DNA of 64,000 nt from Amaurobius ferox (Eukaryota; Arthropoda; Arachnida; Araneae; Amaurobiidae): positions 86,131,015 to 86,195,014 of the forward strand of contig OX578144.1 of the NCBI GenBank assembly GCA_951213105.1. The letters run 5' to 3'. This document shows positions 1-11,129 of this stretch, piece by piece; the first letter of the stretch is position 1; every line of letters begins with the position of its first letter. The notes under the pieces were generated by a model. It made no database searches. It worked only from the letters and a program-made list of their open reading frames with translations, and was not told the origin of the DNA. The position numbers and the translations under genes are program-made.

Positions 1-68
1 GTAAAAGTAGTAAATTCATTACATTATATAAGGAAAGTCATGTGTTGCTCACATCAGATTTTTTTTAT
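1..68 (-). repeat. Orphan R1 terminal inverted repeat
   Basis: This is the reverse complement of the left terminus of R1 copies at 18706, 24710 and 40543 (core TGATGTGGGCAGCACATGAC, here reading inverted with small changes). It probably closes an upstream R1 copy cut by the window edge. It fuses to R1 interior sequence within a T-run near position 62, so two copies abut here or one copy has rearranged. Confidence 0.6.
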
Positions 69-541
69 TTCATATGACTTTTTGATAATTTTTTGTAAAA
101 TGTGCAATATCTCGAGAACGGTTTATGTTAGCGTTCTAAAATTTATGTCAATCGTTTTCTACTGAAAAATTACATACTAAAATGTCTATTTGCGAAACTT
201 TATTAGAGGTTTTGATTTTTTGACGATTTTTTCAAAATTTCACTCGAAAATTTAAGGGGTTCTGAACATTCGATTGCGAATAAAAACAATAGGCTTCCAG
301 TGTCTTCGGATTGTAATTTTTGTACCAAATTTCGTTCGAATCGACGCATTCGTTTGTCAGTTATCGTCTCCACAGGCTCACTGACACACACACAAACACA
401 CACACACAGACAGAGATATCACTTCGAAAATGTTCGATTCGTGATCAGAGATACTTGAAATGCGCTCTCCCGTCGTAAACTTGAATTCGAATTTTCGACA
501 CCGTCACAATAGTTTCCTTATACATTATTGTATATAAGGGA
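62..541 (+). repeat. R1 dispersed repeat, copy A (right part)
   Basis: Shares its interior with R1 copies at 10 kb, 18.7 kb, 24.7 kb and 40.5 kb. The order is: the AATATCTCGAGAACGGTTTA block, a T-rich block, a block containing ACCAAATTTCGTTCGAATCG, a CA microsatellite (382-409), a block with GATTCGTGATCAGAGATACT, and a terminal hairpin with arms TTTCCTTATA and TATAAGGGAA. The left part of the family is missing. The short minus-strand frame 203-403 is only the repeat read through. Confidence 0.7.
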
Positions 542-545
542 AATA

Positions 546-1366
546 AAAATAAGCAAGTTCTAAGTTTTCTTTGTCAAAACGAGTGGTTTCAACTAATACT
601 CAGCAAACGCTATAAATGGGGCAACTTCCATTGATTGCTCCATTATTCCCATTACATCCACTTTGTAATTTTCTTTCATGAAGAATAGTGTATGCTCATG
701 TCTGCAAAAGATTGTTCAAATGAAATATAAAATAATCTACTTATCTTTGATCCTATATTTGAACTTATCAATTAATATATATATACTTCATTTCACGCAT
801 AGATTTCAGATCAGGTGTAGTAATATTTACGAGCTTAAGTTTTAAAAGTATTGATTTACGAATATGACTTTCTAAACAGAATTTGAAATAAAATGTTTGA
901 ATATATGGTTTGCTTTTATAAATTCGGGCGTTAAACATACATGACCTTATGGCTGAAATGATAGTGAATAACATATATCATAATCGAGAATTTTACGACA
1001 TATTTCTGGGAATCAATTAAATAATAATTGGTAAAAATGAAAAAAGTATGAATAATAGCTCTTAGATTGAAATTATTTATTATTATTATTTATTAGTTAG
1101 ATACAATGACATTATATGTGAGATAATAAAACAAGTGTCAAGTCAGTGAAGCGTTGCAGTATACATGAACATGCATGTGCATAGCATATTTTGAATATTT
1201 TCTATTGGAATACTTCTGATCTAACCGCCTACTAATAGCCAGTCTCGTGAGACCAGTGATTCTCAGCCATATTTTTAGAAGTCCTTGAAATATTTCATTA
1301 AATATTGGAAAACCTCTACCTGGCAATAGGTACGGCAGTGGTAAATTACAAAATAGATGTGCAAAA
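546..1366. other. No gene seen
   Basis: AT-rich sequence with only short chance frames. I recognise no protein, RNA or repeat family, apart from a short run of ATT triplets near 1076-1095. Confidence 0.5.
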
Positions 1367-4025
1367 CAGCCAATCCTCCAATAACACGGTACAATCATAA
1401 TGTGGTTTCCATATAACGCGGAGCAAAAATTGCAAAGGCCCTCCCATAACGAGATACTTAATCATAAAACGCGGTTTCCATATAACGCGGTAGCTTTATA
1501 ACCCTGTTTATCTATAATACAAATCAATTAGCTTAAGCAGTCTCCCTGTATCATGCATTTTTATATTACATTGTTATAGTTGAAATTAATGGTGAATTCC
1601 TTGTATTTTCATCCACGTACATCACCATTTTTCAATTTCAGTTATCAGGGAAATCCCCTGTAAAAAATTAATACACTCACCTCAAATGCATTGGTAAAAG
1701 AACATATGGATAAAGAATGGGTTGCAAATTTCAATTAAAACGATCTGAAAAGGGGACTGGATTTGTGGGTAAACAAATAGAAAATTACTTTATTGAAAAT
1801 AATCCTTCAACAGTGTGAAGTGCAAAATTTGAAAGACAATTACAAAATTAACCAGCTCCTTATAGAGATATTTCGGTAGAATTACAAAATAGAGCTACAT
1901 TTGAAAACGAAAATGAAGATATGCAAAATGAAAATAATATTAAAAAAAATAATTAGCCCACTAATATTTGACAGTGAAGGTGAATGTTAATAGGATTTTT
2001 ATTGGAAAAAAGTTATTAAATTTATATTTCACATCTATATATACTAATTGCCAAGTGGCCGTTTCTCTGTCTGTCACTCCTTTTTAGGCACTTCCCGAAT
2101 AGATAGAGACTAGCAATTTGGTTCACGGGTCGATCGTTCGATAAAACCCCCTGGAAAATTCGCATTTTCCGGGTGCTCCATACCACAGCATTCGAAAAGT
2201 GAAACGATAGGAAAGCGTATTTTACCGTAATATAGACTTAAGATTTGGTGTATGGGTAAATCCTTCAAAAGGAGGAAAGTATGCAATTTCAGAATTTCAG
2301 TATTTTCTACTTAAGGGGGTGCCGCGAACCAAAATGTTCGATTTAATGAATGAATGAGAAACGACTCCTTTAAAACTTGATAGAGGCTTGAAATTAAGTA
2401 TATGGACTAATCAGTTGATGAAAACACCCAAGACGAATATAGTTTTTCAAAAACGTTCGTTTAAGGGCGTGCTCTATAGGGGAAAACGTTCGAAAAGTGA
2501 ATTGATTAGGAAACATACTTCGGGATGAGATGGAGATTTGAAATTTTATATACGGCTAGATAGTTTGGAAGGAAGAAAGTGTACAATTTCAATTTTCCAA
2601 TATTTTCTATTTTAGGGGGTGGTCGTATACAAAAATGTTCGATTTTCGGAATATAGAAATACCCGTTTTAGAAAGTGATAGGGACTTGATATTTGGTATA
2701 TGGGTGAATCATTTAATAGAAAACCCAAGAAGAATGGAGCTTTTCAAAAATGTATATTCAAGGGGGGTGTTTACTCCACAGAAAAACATTCGAAGGGTGA
2801 AATGATAGAAAAGCATGCTTCGCGATGACTTATAGACTTCAAATTTGGTATACGGGTAGATAGTTGGAAAGAAAAAAAGTGTGCAATTTTAATTTTCCAA
2901 CATTTACTATAGTAGAGGGTGCAGCACACTAAAATGATCGATTTAACGAACAACTGAAAAACGCCCCCTTTAGAGTGTGATAGAAGCCTGAAATTTAGTA
3001 TATGGGCTAATCATTTGATAACAAAAACCTTAAGATTATTGCGATTTTCCAAAAATGATTATCTAAGGGGGTGCAACACAGAAAACTTTCGAAATATGAA
3101 GTGGTAAAAACACATGCTCCACAATAAGATAGCGACAACAAATTTGGTGCACTGTTAAATAGTTTGAAAGGAAGAAAAAGTGCAAATTTCAGATTTCCAA
3201 TATTTGCTACTTTAAGGGGTGGCGAACGCCAATATGTTCGATTTTCGTAATAAATGAGACAATCTTCCTTTTAAATGTGATAGAGGCTTGATATATGGTA
3301 TATCGGTCAATTATTTGATAAAAAAAACCCAACACGAACAGAGTTTTTCAAAAATGTTCATTTATGGGTGTGCTCCAAAGAAAAGCGTTCGAAAAGGGAG
3401 ATGATAAAATATTACGCTTCGGGATGAGATAGAGACATTAATTTGGTGTACTGGTAGATAGTTCGAAAGGAAGACGTGCGCAATTTAAATTTTCCAATAT
3501 TTTCTTTTTTAGGGGGTTCTGTATACTAAAATATTCGATTTATCGAATAAATATGAACGCGAATTATTAAAAAAACAATATTCAGGGGCTGCTTATTGCG
3601 AGACCATTGATTTTCAACGGGTATTCGGCTAGTTGTTTTTTAATCAACTTATATGAAGACGTAAACTCAATAAAAATAATTCGAAATATGTAAACATGTA
3701 TTTATTGCCTTTTGTACCTATAAACTTATATTTCATAACTGTATTCATCATAACACGGTGCTCTAAAAAGGCAGTTTATATAACGTAGAACGAATCAGCC
3801 TGGTTCATATGTTCTGAGTCTCAATGCGGTTTCCATATAACGTGATACGAATTGTTCTGTTTTGTACTAATTCTGAATTCCTTATAACACGGTTTCAATA
3901 CAACACGATACGCGGTTTCTATAAAGCACTGTACGAGTTAATCTGATTTGTACTATCTGAGTTTCTGATAAGGTGGTATCTATATAACGCGATATGAAGT
4001 AATGTCCTTATAGGAGGTTTAACTG
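1367..4025. mobile_element. Putative pogo/Tigger-like element shell
   Basis: The left end (CAGCCAATCCTCCAATAAC, from 1367) and the reverse complement of the right end (CAGTTAAACCTCCTATAAGG, ending at 4025) are similar, and the right end is followed by TA. Both ends carry repeated blocks of the type GGTTTCCATATAACGCGG (near 1400-1490 on the left, 3750-4010 on the right), which resemble the sub-terminal repeats of pogo/Tigger DNA transposons. The sequence at 1665-1985 could be decayed coding DNA, but I cannot identify it. No pogo transposase domain is visible. It could instead be a non-autonomous derivative or chance similarity of ends. Confidence 0.35.
2080..3600 (+). repeat. Satellite-like tandem array, ~300-bp dimeric unit
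   Basis: A phrase of the type GCTTGAAATTTAGTATATGG recurs near 2387, 2692, 2986 and 3286, giving a period close to 300 bp. Inside each unit the two halves are related: each runs 'TTGAAATTTGGTATA ... TTAGGGGGTG ... AATGTTCGA'. The unit is therefore a dimer of diverged half-units of about 150 bp. Roughly five units are present and diverge by point changes and small indels. The array lies inside the pogo/Tigger-like shell. No coding capacity is apparent. Confidence 0.8.
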
Positions 4026-5261
4026 TATAGCTAATGAATAAAAAATAACTCATAACTTTTGAATACTATATTGCATGTGAATACTATTAATTATTGTTAA
4101 TAAAAACGGAAAAAATGTTTTACATATATCTGACTTGTTGATTATAAACATTGTGCATATATTTTGCAATTATTTTGTGGTAATATAATTGTTTTTAAAG
4201 CTGTTCATGGAAAACCAAATTAAATTTTATTACTCTATAATTCATTCACGATTAAAAATAGTATAAATTTAAAGATATTAACATTGATTTGAATCCGATA
4301 TTAATTTAATTGAAAATTTGGTCATGCAACACGACTTATTTTTGTTAAATGCGCAAGAAGGTTTTCCGCTGACAACAATATGCATCTCCGTTTGGCTATT
4401 ATATTTGCTGAATTCGAATATACTCCATATAAGCTGCGTGGCTTTATTAGTCCCCTTATTTTGTGTCTGTAATGAAAAGCATTCAGGACAGTTAAAATGC
4501 AGACCACTATCAAGAACAACTTCTGCACAGTTATACGTGGATAGGATTTTGGATGTCACTCAAATTACATTTATTGTATTCGCATCTTAATTTTTTTCAC
4601 AGAAAACTTATGGGATTAATGAACAAAGGGAAATATTAAGATATTGACAGACTAAAACATCGATATCAAGGAAGATGGAATCCAAACATAATGGGTGATT
4701 ATTGCTAGTTGATGGTAAGTGAAGATGAGAAACAGCATAAGATATGTAAGTGTTGACCCAATTCTTACAAATATTTTAATATAATCCTTACATATGAATA
4801 TGTTTTCCAAGTATAAGGCTCGTTAGTCAATGTATGTGGCTAGCTTTCCAATTTAATCCACATATTATTTGTATGTACTTGAAGAACATGAATATAAATT
4901 TTATAAGCAAAAATTATTTTCGTTTAATGAAATGTGATAGATAATATTATGACATTTGTTTATACATGTTGTGGTTTTTTTGAAAGTATCGCATTTTATG
5001 CCTAAAACAAGTAAAGTAATTCAGTACATTTGTACTTTATTTCGTCAATGTCTTAATTTTAAAAAGTAGAGAAAATTTTACGTTCATGATTGGTCCCTGT
5101 CACACAAAAGTGTTGCGTGTTACGTACTTCCCATTGTCATTTTCTTATTAAATAAAATCGATGTAGTAAAACACACTCAAAAACCCATTAGGCAGGAAAA
5201 GTTAACATTTGTTTTCAAGTGTTATTTAAATTTAGGATTCGATCATGTGTTTTTTACTTAA
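4026..5261. other. No gene recognised; small overlapping frames
   Basis: AT-rich. Overlapping frames of 68-93 codons lie on both strands at about 4278-4590. They have no motif I recognise, and overlapping opposite frames of this size argue that none is real. The rest has only short chance frames. Confidence 0.4.
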
Positions 5262-5401
5262 TTCGATTATGTGTTTCTGTATCTCATCCAATCATGAACC
5301 TATAATGTGATTCTATCATGATAACATTTAGTTCGATTATGTGTTTCTGTATCTCATCCAATCATGAACCTATAATGTGATTCTATCATGATAACATGTA
5401 G
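5262..5401 (+). repeat. Near-perfect 70-bp tandem duplication
   Basis: The unit starting TTCGATTATGTGTTTCTGTA at 5262 is repeated at 5332 with one visible difference near its end (ATTTAG versus ATGTAG). Shorter echoes of TTCGATTATGTG flank it on both sides. The near-identity implies a recent duplication compared with the diverged repeats elsewhere in the window. Confidence 0.9.
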
Positions 5402-5990
5402 TTCGATTACATGATTTGATTATGTGTAGGGTGAGTGAGGGTAATTTGTGTATAGTTTTAATTATCTTATCTACAAATTGATATACTATTTAATAAATTG
5501 TTGAATGGAATTATTCCAAATATTAAAATGTACTTTTATTAACACTGACTCTCAGGTTTTCAATGTACATTGAAATATTTCAATGCTGAAACGAAATTAG
5601 AAGAACACTGAAAAATGTCCATCTTACCCTACATATGACTAAAATTTACCCCACATAAGTTTAAGGAAAGCATTATACTTCAGATTGGTCATCATTTTCG
5701 CATACTTGGCACAGAAAGTATCTTCAACCCATTGTCTAACACAGATTTTTGGAACCATGCACTACATTCTTGACATACGATTTAGTTGTTCTACCAACTT
5801 GCAGAATGATTGAAGCATGCTCTGAATTTGCTGCAGAAGTTATAAATATCATCCATTAATGTCTAATATGGGGATTCTTGAGGATCCGCCTTCGATGTTA
5901 AGGTTATTTGCATCTGTCTGGATCTTTTTTTTAGTGAGGATAAGATTGATACCTTATTTTTTCCCTTTTAATTGTTAGACTTCTCTGAGA

Positions 5991-6431
5991 ATGCAATGCC
6001 ACTACTGCGGCTACTTGTCATCGTCTGCCTCTTGTGCGTGTTGTATGCTTTTGCTGATTTGTTATTGGAAAAATACTGTCGAAGGATACATTGGATGGGG
6101 ACATATTATCTGTTATTATAGAATGTTTTGTGCGGTTATAAACTGTGGTAGACTTTGTTGTTTGCTGTTGATTGTGGTGATTGTGTTCTATAGCGCGTAT
6201 GCAGTATCCGCAAGCACAAAAACCTTTTCTGGAATAGCAATTAATTGCATGGAGAACGTTCCAGATTTAAAATTTTTGACAAGCAATACCGAAGGTTGCA
6301 ATTTTAATATAAGAAGCGGCCATGATCTTCGAAGACGAAGCGATCAGTTTTTTTCCATTAGTTGTTCCGCATTCACATTAATGCAGATTCATGGTATTGC
6401 AAATTTGAAATATGTGGAAAGAATGATCTAA
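5991..6431 (+). CDS. Unassigned 146-codon open frame, probably not a gene
   Basis: This is an ATG-initiated frame of 146 codons, long for such AT-rich DNA and somewhat richer in GC than its surroundings. The first half is rich in cysteine and hydrophobic residues (CHYCGYLSSSASCACC near the N-terminus, then a hydrophobic run around residues 55-70 containing LLLIVVIVFYSAYAV). The second half is polar and basic. I see no family motif. A pyrimidine-rich stretch ending in TTAG lies just upstream (about 5960-5978), so an exon is conceivable, but no matching donor or partner exon is evident. It may equally be a chance frame or part of an unrecognised repeat. Confidence 0.12.
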   Translation: MQCHYCGYLSSSASCACCMLLLICYWKNTVEGYIGWGHIICYYRMFCAVINCGRLCCLLLIVVIVFYSAYAVSASTKTFSGIAINCMENVPDLKFLTSNTEGCNFNIRSGHDLRRRSDQFFSISCSAFTLMQIHGIANLKYVERMI

Positions 6432-8369
6432 CGACTGTAGTTACGCCGTTGTGTGACTAAGTCGAACAATTATGACAATTTCGTTAGCCACAAAAATGTC
6501 CAGCATGTCTGCACATCAGATACAGAAATTATAAATCATCGAACAGCAGTAAAACACACTTTTTGGGATTTCTTATGAAACATGTAGTGCTTGCTCTATA
6601 CATTAGCTGAGAAGCAGGTCACTCTTAATATAGCTGGTATAACACATGTAGATAAATAAGCTAGATGAAAGATAATCCTGTAAAGCAGGTGGCTAACGCC
6701 GCGGTGATATAATTTGGTTATTTGTAGAAACATAATTAACAAGTGTCACCACTTTACCCTTTTCCCTGCAAGTAATAACATTGAGAATATCACTCTTCTC
6801 TCTAATATAAAATAAAAATAATAATCAGGGCCAATTTTCTTCCACATATAGAATCTGAGCTCATTTTGCTTCAGCATATATTTATCGGCTATTCCTTCAT
6901 GATTTCCTATTTTAACAGATGTACTACTAAGTGTTGGCTATTTCTTTAAATCGAAATTTACTCAAACCTACTCTTAATCTTTTCGAAACATCAAATACCA
7001 TTCTTGGCATAATCGTGTTAAATACAGCAATCGTGTAAAATATATCTCGATCGTTTCTCAGTCGAAATTCCTTATTAATGATAATCATCATTTCGTATTT
7101 TCTGCTTGGGGATTTCTTATTTAGGTTTTCGATTTAATTTGATTCCTTCTTATGTCGTAAATTTAATTTAATTGGGGTTTTATGAACATCTGAACAAGTG
7201 ATTTGAATCCTTTGCTGGACGTTCACCTTCCTCTTTGGTATTTTGCCATTCAGTCATTATGCCTCACCTCTTTCTTCTTCCTTCTGTTACCCGCTTTGTC
7301 TTCTCTAACCGTTAGCAACACCATTTTACTGTTTCTACCACATTCTCTGTTCCTGCATCAGTGGCAGATCTTTCTCTGAGAAGCGAAAGTTGTGCTCCTT
7401 TTGTGTCCTGACGAAAAAAGCAGAGTTTTTGCCTAAAAAACCTCTCGATGCTGTTATTTTTTGCTTACATGTCCCTTTTAACGAAGTTAATTTAATTTTA
7501 ATGAATTTGTGTTGCGTTGAGGGGATAAACTAACGAATCAAATACTCAAATTTTAAATGAAACCAGTAGATGTATTATCTTCTTCGTATTATCTTTTGCG
7601 TTGAAGAAAATTTTATTTTCATTAATTGCAATTCAGCGTGTTGAAATCCATGTAACATCGACGACATCAAAGTGAAAAATAAAATCTTAAATTCATCCCT
7701 TAACACCCATTTTGAAGTTCACATTAGAGGATCAATTTGCTTCATAATTTAAATACTTTCAGCGAACAAAAGCCATTATGTATAATGCAGCTTAATACTC
7801 TTTGTAAATTAGTGTGGCTTTCTTAAATAATAGTTTGAAATGTATCCTTATAATAAGAAATAATCCTGACATTTTTTGTTTTATATCAATATCATTAAAA
7901 ATGTCTCTTTAATCCAATAGGATTTAAACATGGCATAATTATTAAAAGGTAAATGAATTCAGAAAAGTTTGTATTAATAGCTAAATTTGTGTTGAATGAT
8001 TTCGGAAAGCAGAAGCATAATGCAGTTCCAATGGTTTAGCATATTTACTTCTACGTTTGTTCTCAAGAATAAGATTTCTATTTATTTAAAAATGTAGACT
8101 GTTGCTTTAAGATCTTAATTGGATATTTACTAGGTTTTTAACAAAAATCAGTAACTTATATTTCCGTTCGTATGTGCTTGTGTTTTTTATGCAGAACGTG
8201 GGGCCATTTTCTATGGCACGTGATAAACTTAAAATAAATAATCATTTTATGTTGAAAAAATTTGCTCATCTAAAAAAATATATTGACCTGCACTACATAC
8301 TATGAAGACCTGGAATTACTTATTAACCACTTATTTCGTTTTATTTACAGCAAATGAAAATGGTGCTTT
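6432..8369. other. No gene seen
   Basis: AT-rich single-copy-looking sequence. No frame has recognisable protein content, and I saw no repeat shared with the rest of the window. Confidence 0.5.
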
Positions 8370-8445
8370 CATATAGGCGATTCACCATTTAATTCAATTT
8401 CATATGGGCAATTCATCATTCAATTCCGTTTCATATGGACACTTT
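8370..8445 (+). repeat. 31-bp tandem repeat, ~2.4 copies
   Basis: Units starting CATATAGGCGATTCACCATT, CATATGGGCAATTCATCATT and CATATGGACAC begin at 8370, 8401 and 8432. The period is 31 bp with several mismatches. It lies just outside the Tc1 element. Confidence 0.75.
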
Positions 8446-8489
8446 TCTATTATTCTCTCAATAATTTATTTGAAGCACATTATAAAATA

Positions 8490-8518
8490 CACTGCTGGCC
8501 ATCCAAAATGCAACACCA
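8490..8518 (+). repeat. Left terminal inverted repeat of Tc1 element
   Basis: 29 bp starting CACTGCTGGCCATCC. It matches the reverse complement of 9870-9898 at every position, and weaker similarity continues a few bases inward. This is the expected transposase-binding and cleavage end. Confidence 0.95.
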
Positions 8519-8721
8519 CAAAGGAAGCATCCAATAAGCATGAAATTTGCACCATACGTAGACCTTGATAGGGAATACAAATGATTAGAATTTTAGCTCA
8601 TATGCAAATCATGTGCGCCAGTAGCACCACCTACAAGCGCTACATAAGGGGAAAAGAGAAGGCTGTTTTTAAGTACAGGAATGTTGTTTTCACCCTGTAT
8701 TTTTGAGTGGGAAGCTTCAGT

Positions 8722-9762
8722 ATGCCTCGTCGAAGAATACGGCAGCCATTTCAGCATGTTTCTGAGTTTGACAGAGGAAGAATTGTGGTTTATAGAGATT
8801 GCGGATTTCCCTTCCGAGAAATCGGTGCTCGTGTTGGACGAAATCAAGCCACAGTGATGCGAATATGGAATCAGTGGGTGCAGGAGGGACGGACCAACCG
8901 ACAGGAACTATTGCACCAGCGTCATCGCACCACCGAACGTGAGGACAGGCATATTGTGCGCATGGCAATGATGGATCGCACTGCAACATCAACAACCCTA
9001 GCGCAAGATTTAAGGTCTGTTTCACAACAATCTGTGTCAGCACGTACCATTCGACGTCGTCTGCAACAACGGACAATTTCAGCAAGGCGTTCATTGCTGT
9101 GATTACCTTTGATTCCAGACCATAGGCGTATGCGGCTGCAATGGTGCGTTGAATGCCAGACATGGACAAACGAATGGCACGGCATTGTGTTTTCAGACGA
9201 ATCACGATTCTGTCTACAACACGACGATGGTCGTATCCGGGTTTGGCGGCACCGTGGCGAGAGAGTGCATAATTCTTGCATTATGCATCGCCATACCGGT
9301 TCTTCACCTGGCGTTATGGTTTGGGGTGGCATTGGATTTTACTCCCGCACCCCCCTAATAAGCATTGCCGGTACACTCAACAGCCACCACTACATTTCTG
9401 AAGTTTTGGAGCCTGTTGTCTTACCTTACCTTCAAGGCTTGCCTGCTGCCAAGTTTCAACAGGACAATGCGAGACCACACGTGGCACATATCGTTCAGCA
9501 TTTCCTCAATGCCCACCAAATTTTACTGCTTCCTTGGCCCTCCCGTTCTCCAGATCTGTCGCCCATTGAAAACGTCTGGTCGATGATTGGCAAACGACTG
9601 GCCCAGCAAACACCACCAGCTGCTAAGACAGATGAAGTTTGGCAACGTGTGGCAGCAGTATGGACTGACATACCCCAAGAACACATCCAAAGTCTCTTTC
9701 TTTTAATGCTGAGGCGCGTAGCAGCAGTTATTGTCAGCCATGGCGGCTGCACAAAATACTGA
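8722..9762 (+). pseudogene. Tc1-type transposase with one in-frame stop (DD34E)
   Basis: The frame encodes 346 residues, the usual length for Tc1 transposases, which cut and paste the element by a DDE-type transferase reaction. ATG at 8722 starts MPRRRIRQPFQHVSEFDRG. A GTG-initiated frame five codons upstream is open but less likely as the start. The N-terminal part is the paired-type helix-turn-helix DNA-binding region (GFPFREIGARVGRNQATVMR), followed by an HRTTEREDRH linker. The catalytic residues are all present: the first Asp in FSDESRFC, the second in FQQDNARPH, and Glu in PDLSPIENVW, with 34 residues between the last two. The only visible lesion is TGA at 9100-9102 in ARRSLL*LPLIPDHRR. 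Family knowledge suggests Arg at about this position, so a CGA-to-TGA transition is likely. The downstream part stays in the same frame. Confidence 0.93.
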
Positions 9763-9869
9763 TTTCTTCATGTTCCGCAAGTCGAACGCTGCAGTATTTT
9801 CAATCAATTCATCCTTTTACTTTATGTTCTTTGTTCAATAAATTTGGCTTTGATATTTCTTGTCTTTCA

Positions 9870-9898
9870 TGGTGTTGCATTTTGGATGGCCAGCAGTG
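9870..9898 (-). repeat. Right terminal inverted repeat of Tc1 element
   Basis: Exact inverted copy of 8490-8518, followed by TA. An AATAAA at 9837-9842 just inside could serve as the polyadenylation signal of the transposase transcript. Confidence 0.95.
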
Positions 9899-10008
9899 TA
9901 GTTTAACTATCCATTCTTTGAAACCTAAATCTGGACACATGGATTCTTGGGCATAAATGTCTGGTTTCTAAGTTATTTTGAAAATAGATAATTATGAAGA
10001 TGTGATTT

Positions 10009-10162
10009 ATTACTTTCCTTATACACAATAATTTATAAGGAAAGTATTGCGATGGGGTCGAAAATTCGAATTCGAGTTTTCGAAGGGAGAGCACGTTTCA
10101 AGCATCGCTGATCACGAATCGAAGATTTTTGAAGTGATGTCTGTGTGTGTGTGTGAATGTAT

Positions 10163-10203
<41 letters not shown>

Positions 10204-10206
10204 TGT

Positions 10207-10254
<48 letters not shown>

Positions 10255-11051
10255 GTGTGTGCGTGTGTGTGCGTCAGTGAGTCTGGGGAGACGATAACTG
10301 ACGAACGAATGGATCGATTTGAAAGAAATTTGGCACAAAAATTACAACCCGTAAACACTGGAAGTCTATTGTTTTTATACGCAATCGAATGTTCAGACCC
10401 CTCCCCCTAAATTTTCGAGTGAAATTTTGAAAAAATCGTCAAAAAATCAAAACCTCTAATGAAGTTACACAAATAGACATTTCTTATGTAATTTTTCATT
10501 AGAAAACGATTGACATAAATTTTAAAAAGCTAACATAAACCATTCTCGAGATATTGCACATTTTAAAAAAAAAATTATAAAAAAAACATGTAAAATAAAA
10601 AAAAAAAATTTCTATTTAGATACATGTTCACTTTTCATATGTAATACCATGCCATAAATTTGGTGACATCATTCTCGTGAATCTAGCTCGTTCCATTCAT
10701 GAAAAAAATATACTTTGAGTAATACATTTGTATTTGAACGCCAATAGTCATTTATTTGCTGTAAGAATAACTTACTTCTCCGTCCATAACGCTTGGCGAG
10801 ATTTTGGCGACGAATTTGGTGGAATGTCGCCAACTTGGCGACTTTTTTAAATGTTGCTAAATTAACGAAAAACTCGCCAAATGGATAAAAATGTCGTTAA
10901 ATCAATGAAAATTACGACCATTAACAAAAATTCAATATCTTGGAAAGAATATAAATAAATGCTACAAAAATAATCTTTTTTTTTACTGCAGAAGTAGTAA
11001 ATTCATTGCATTATATATGGAAAGTCATTTGCTGCCCACATCATATTTTTT
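10009..11051 (-). repeat. R1 dispersed repeat, copy B (near full length)
   Basis: Reads on the minus strand. It enters at 11051-10985 through the ~65-bp R1 terminus, then the block of TTGGCGA-type repeats (about 10930-10780), the AATATCTCGAGAATGGTTTA block, the CCAAATTTC block, a long CA tract, and ends at the CTTTCCTTATA hairpin near 10012-10055. It is the same order as copies C, D and E. No protein with recognisable domains is encoded. A short plus-strand frame over 10147-10410 spans the microsatellite and part of the repeat. Confidence 0.8.
10140..10272 (+). repeat. (TG)n microsatellite inside R1
   Basis: About 130 bp of TG repeats with sparse TA and GC interruptions. Each R1 copy carries a CA/TG tract of different length at the same internal place, so this is an expanded part of the family rather than an independent repeat. 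Confidence 0.95.
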
Positions 11052-11129
11052 CTGTCAGTGATATATAACGGAACAAGTCCAATTACATTGCTCACAATAC
11101 AAGGAACTATATACATCAAAGTTAAATCC

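Larger units (their letters stand above)
8488..9900 (+). mobile_element. Tc1-type DNA transposon, nearly intact
   Basis: A 1,409-bp element lies between flanking TA dinucleotides (8488-8489 and 9899-9900), the target duplication expected of the Tc1/mariner superfamily. Its ends are a perfect 29-bp inverted repeat beginning CACTGCTGGCCATCCAAAAT. It carries one transposase frame (8722-9762) with a single visible nonsense codon and no visible frameshift. The perfect ends and near-open frame suggest that this is one of the youngest insertions in the window. The insertion is 110 bp from R1 copy B. Confidence 0.95.

Noticed and set aside
203..403. A conserved-looking short protein (RFERNLVQKLQSVNTGSLLF type) recurring in R1 copies at 203-403, 10290-10410, 19362-19500, 26073-26267 and 41478-41675
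   Set aside because: It recurs because the R1 DNA recurs. Differences between copies are mostly amino-acid changing, copy C is frameshifted, and several frames run into the CA microsatellite. Nothing suggests selection for protein.
4278..4590. Overlapping 68-93-codon frames on both strands, one with several Cys residues
   Set aside because: No metal-binding spacing or known motif, and opposite-strand frames of equal length point to chance.
5230..5440. Regular TTCGATTATGTG phrases suggestive of a CRISPR-like array
   Set aside because: It is a 70-bp tandem duplication without variable spacers, in a eukaryotic context.
10138..10410. Long Cys-Val or Thr-His repeat proteins read through CA/TG tracts (also at 19362-19605 and 26186-26580)
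   Set aside because: Dinucleotide microsatellites are open in most frames. The dipeptide repeats are artefacts.
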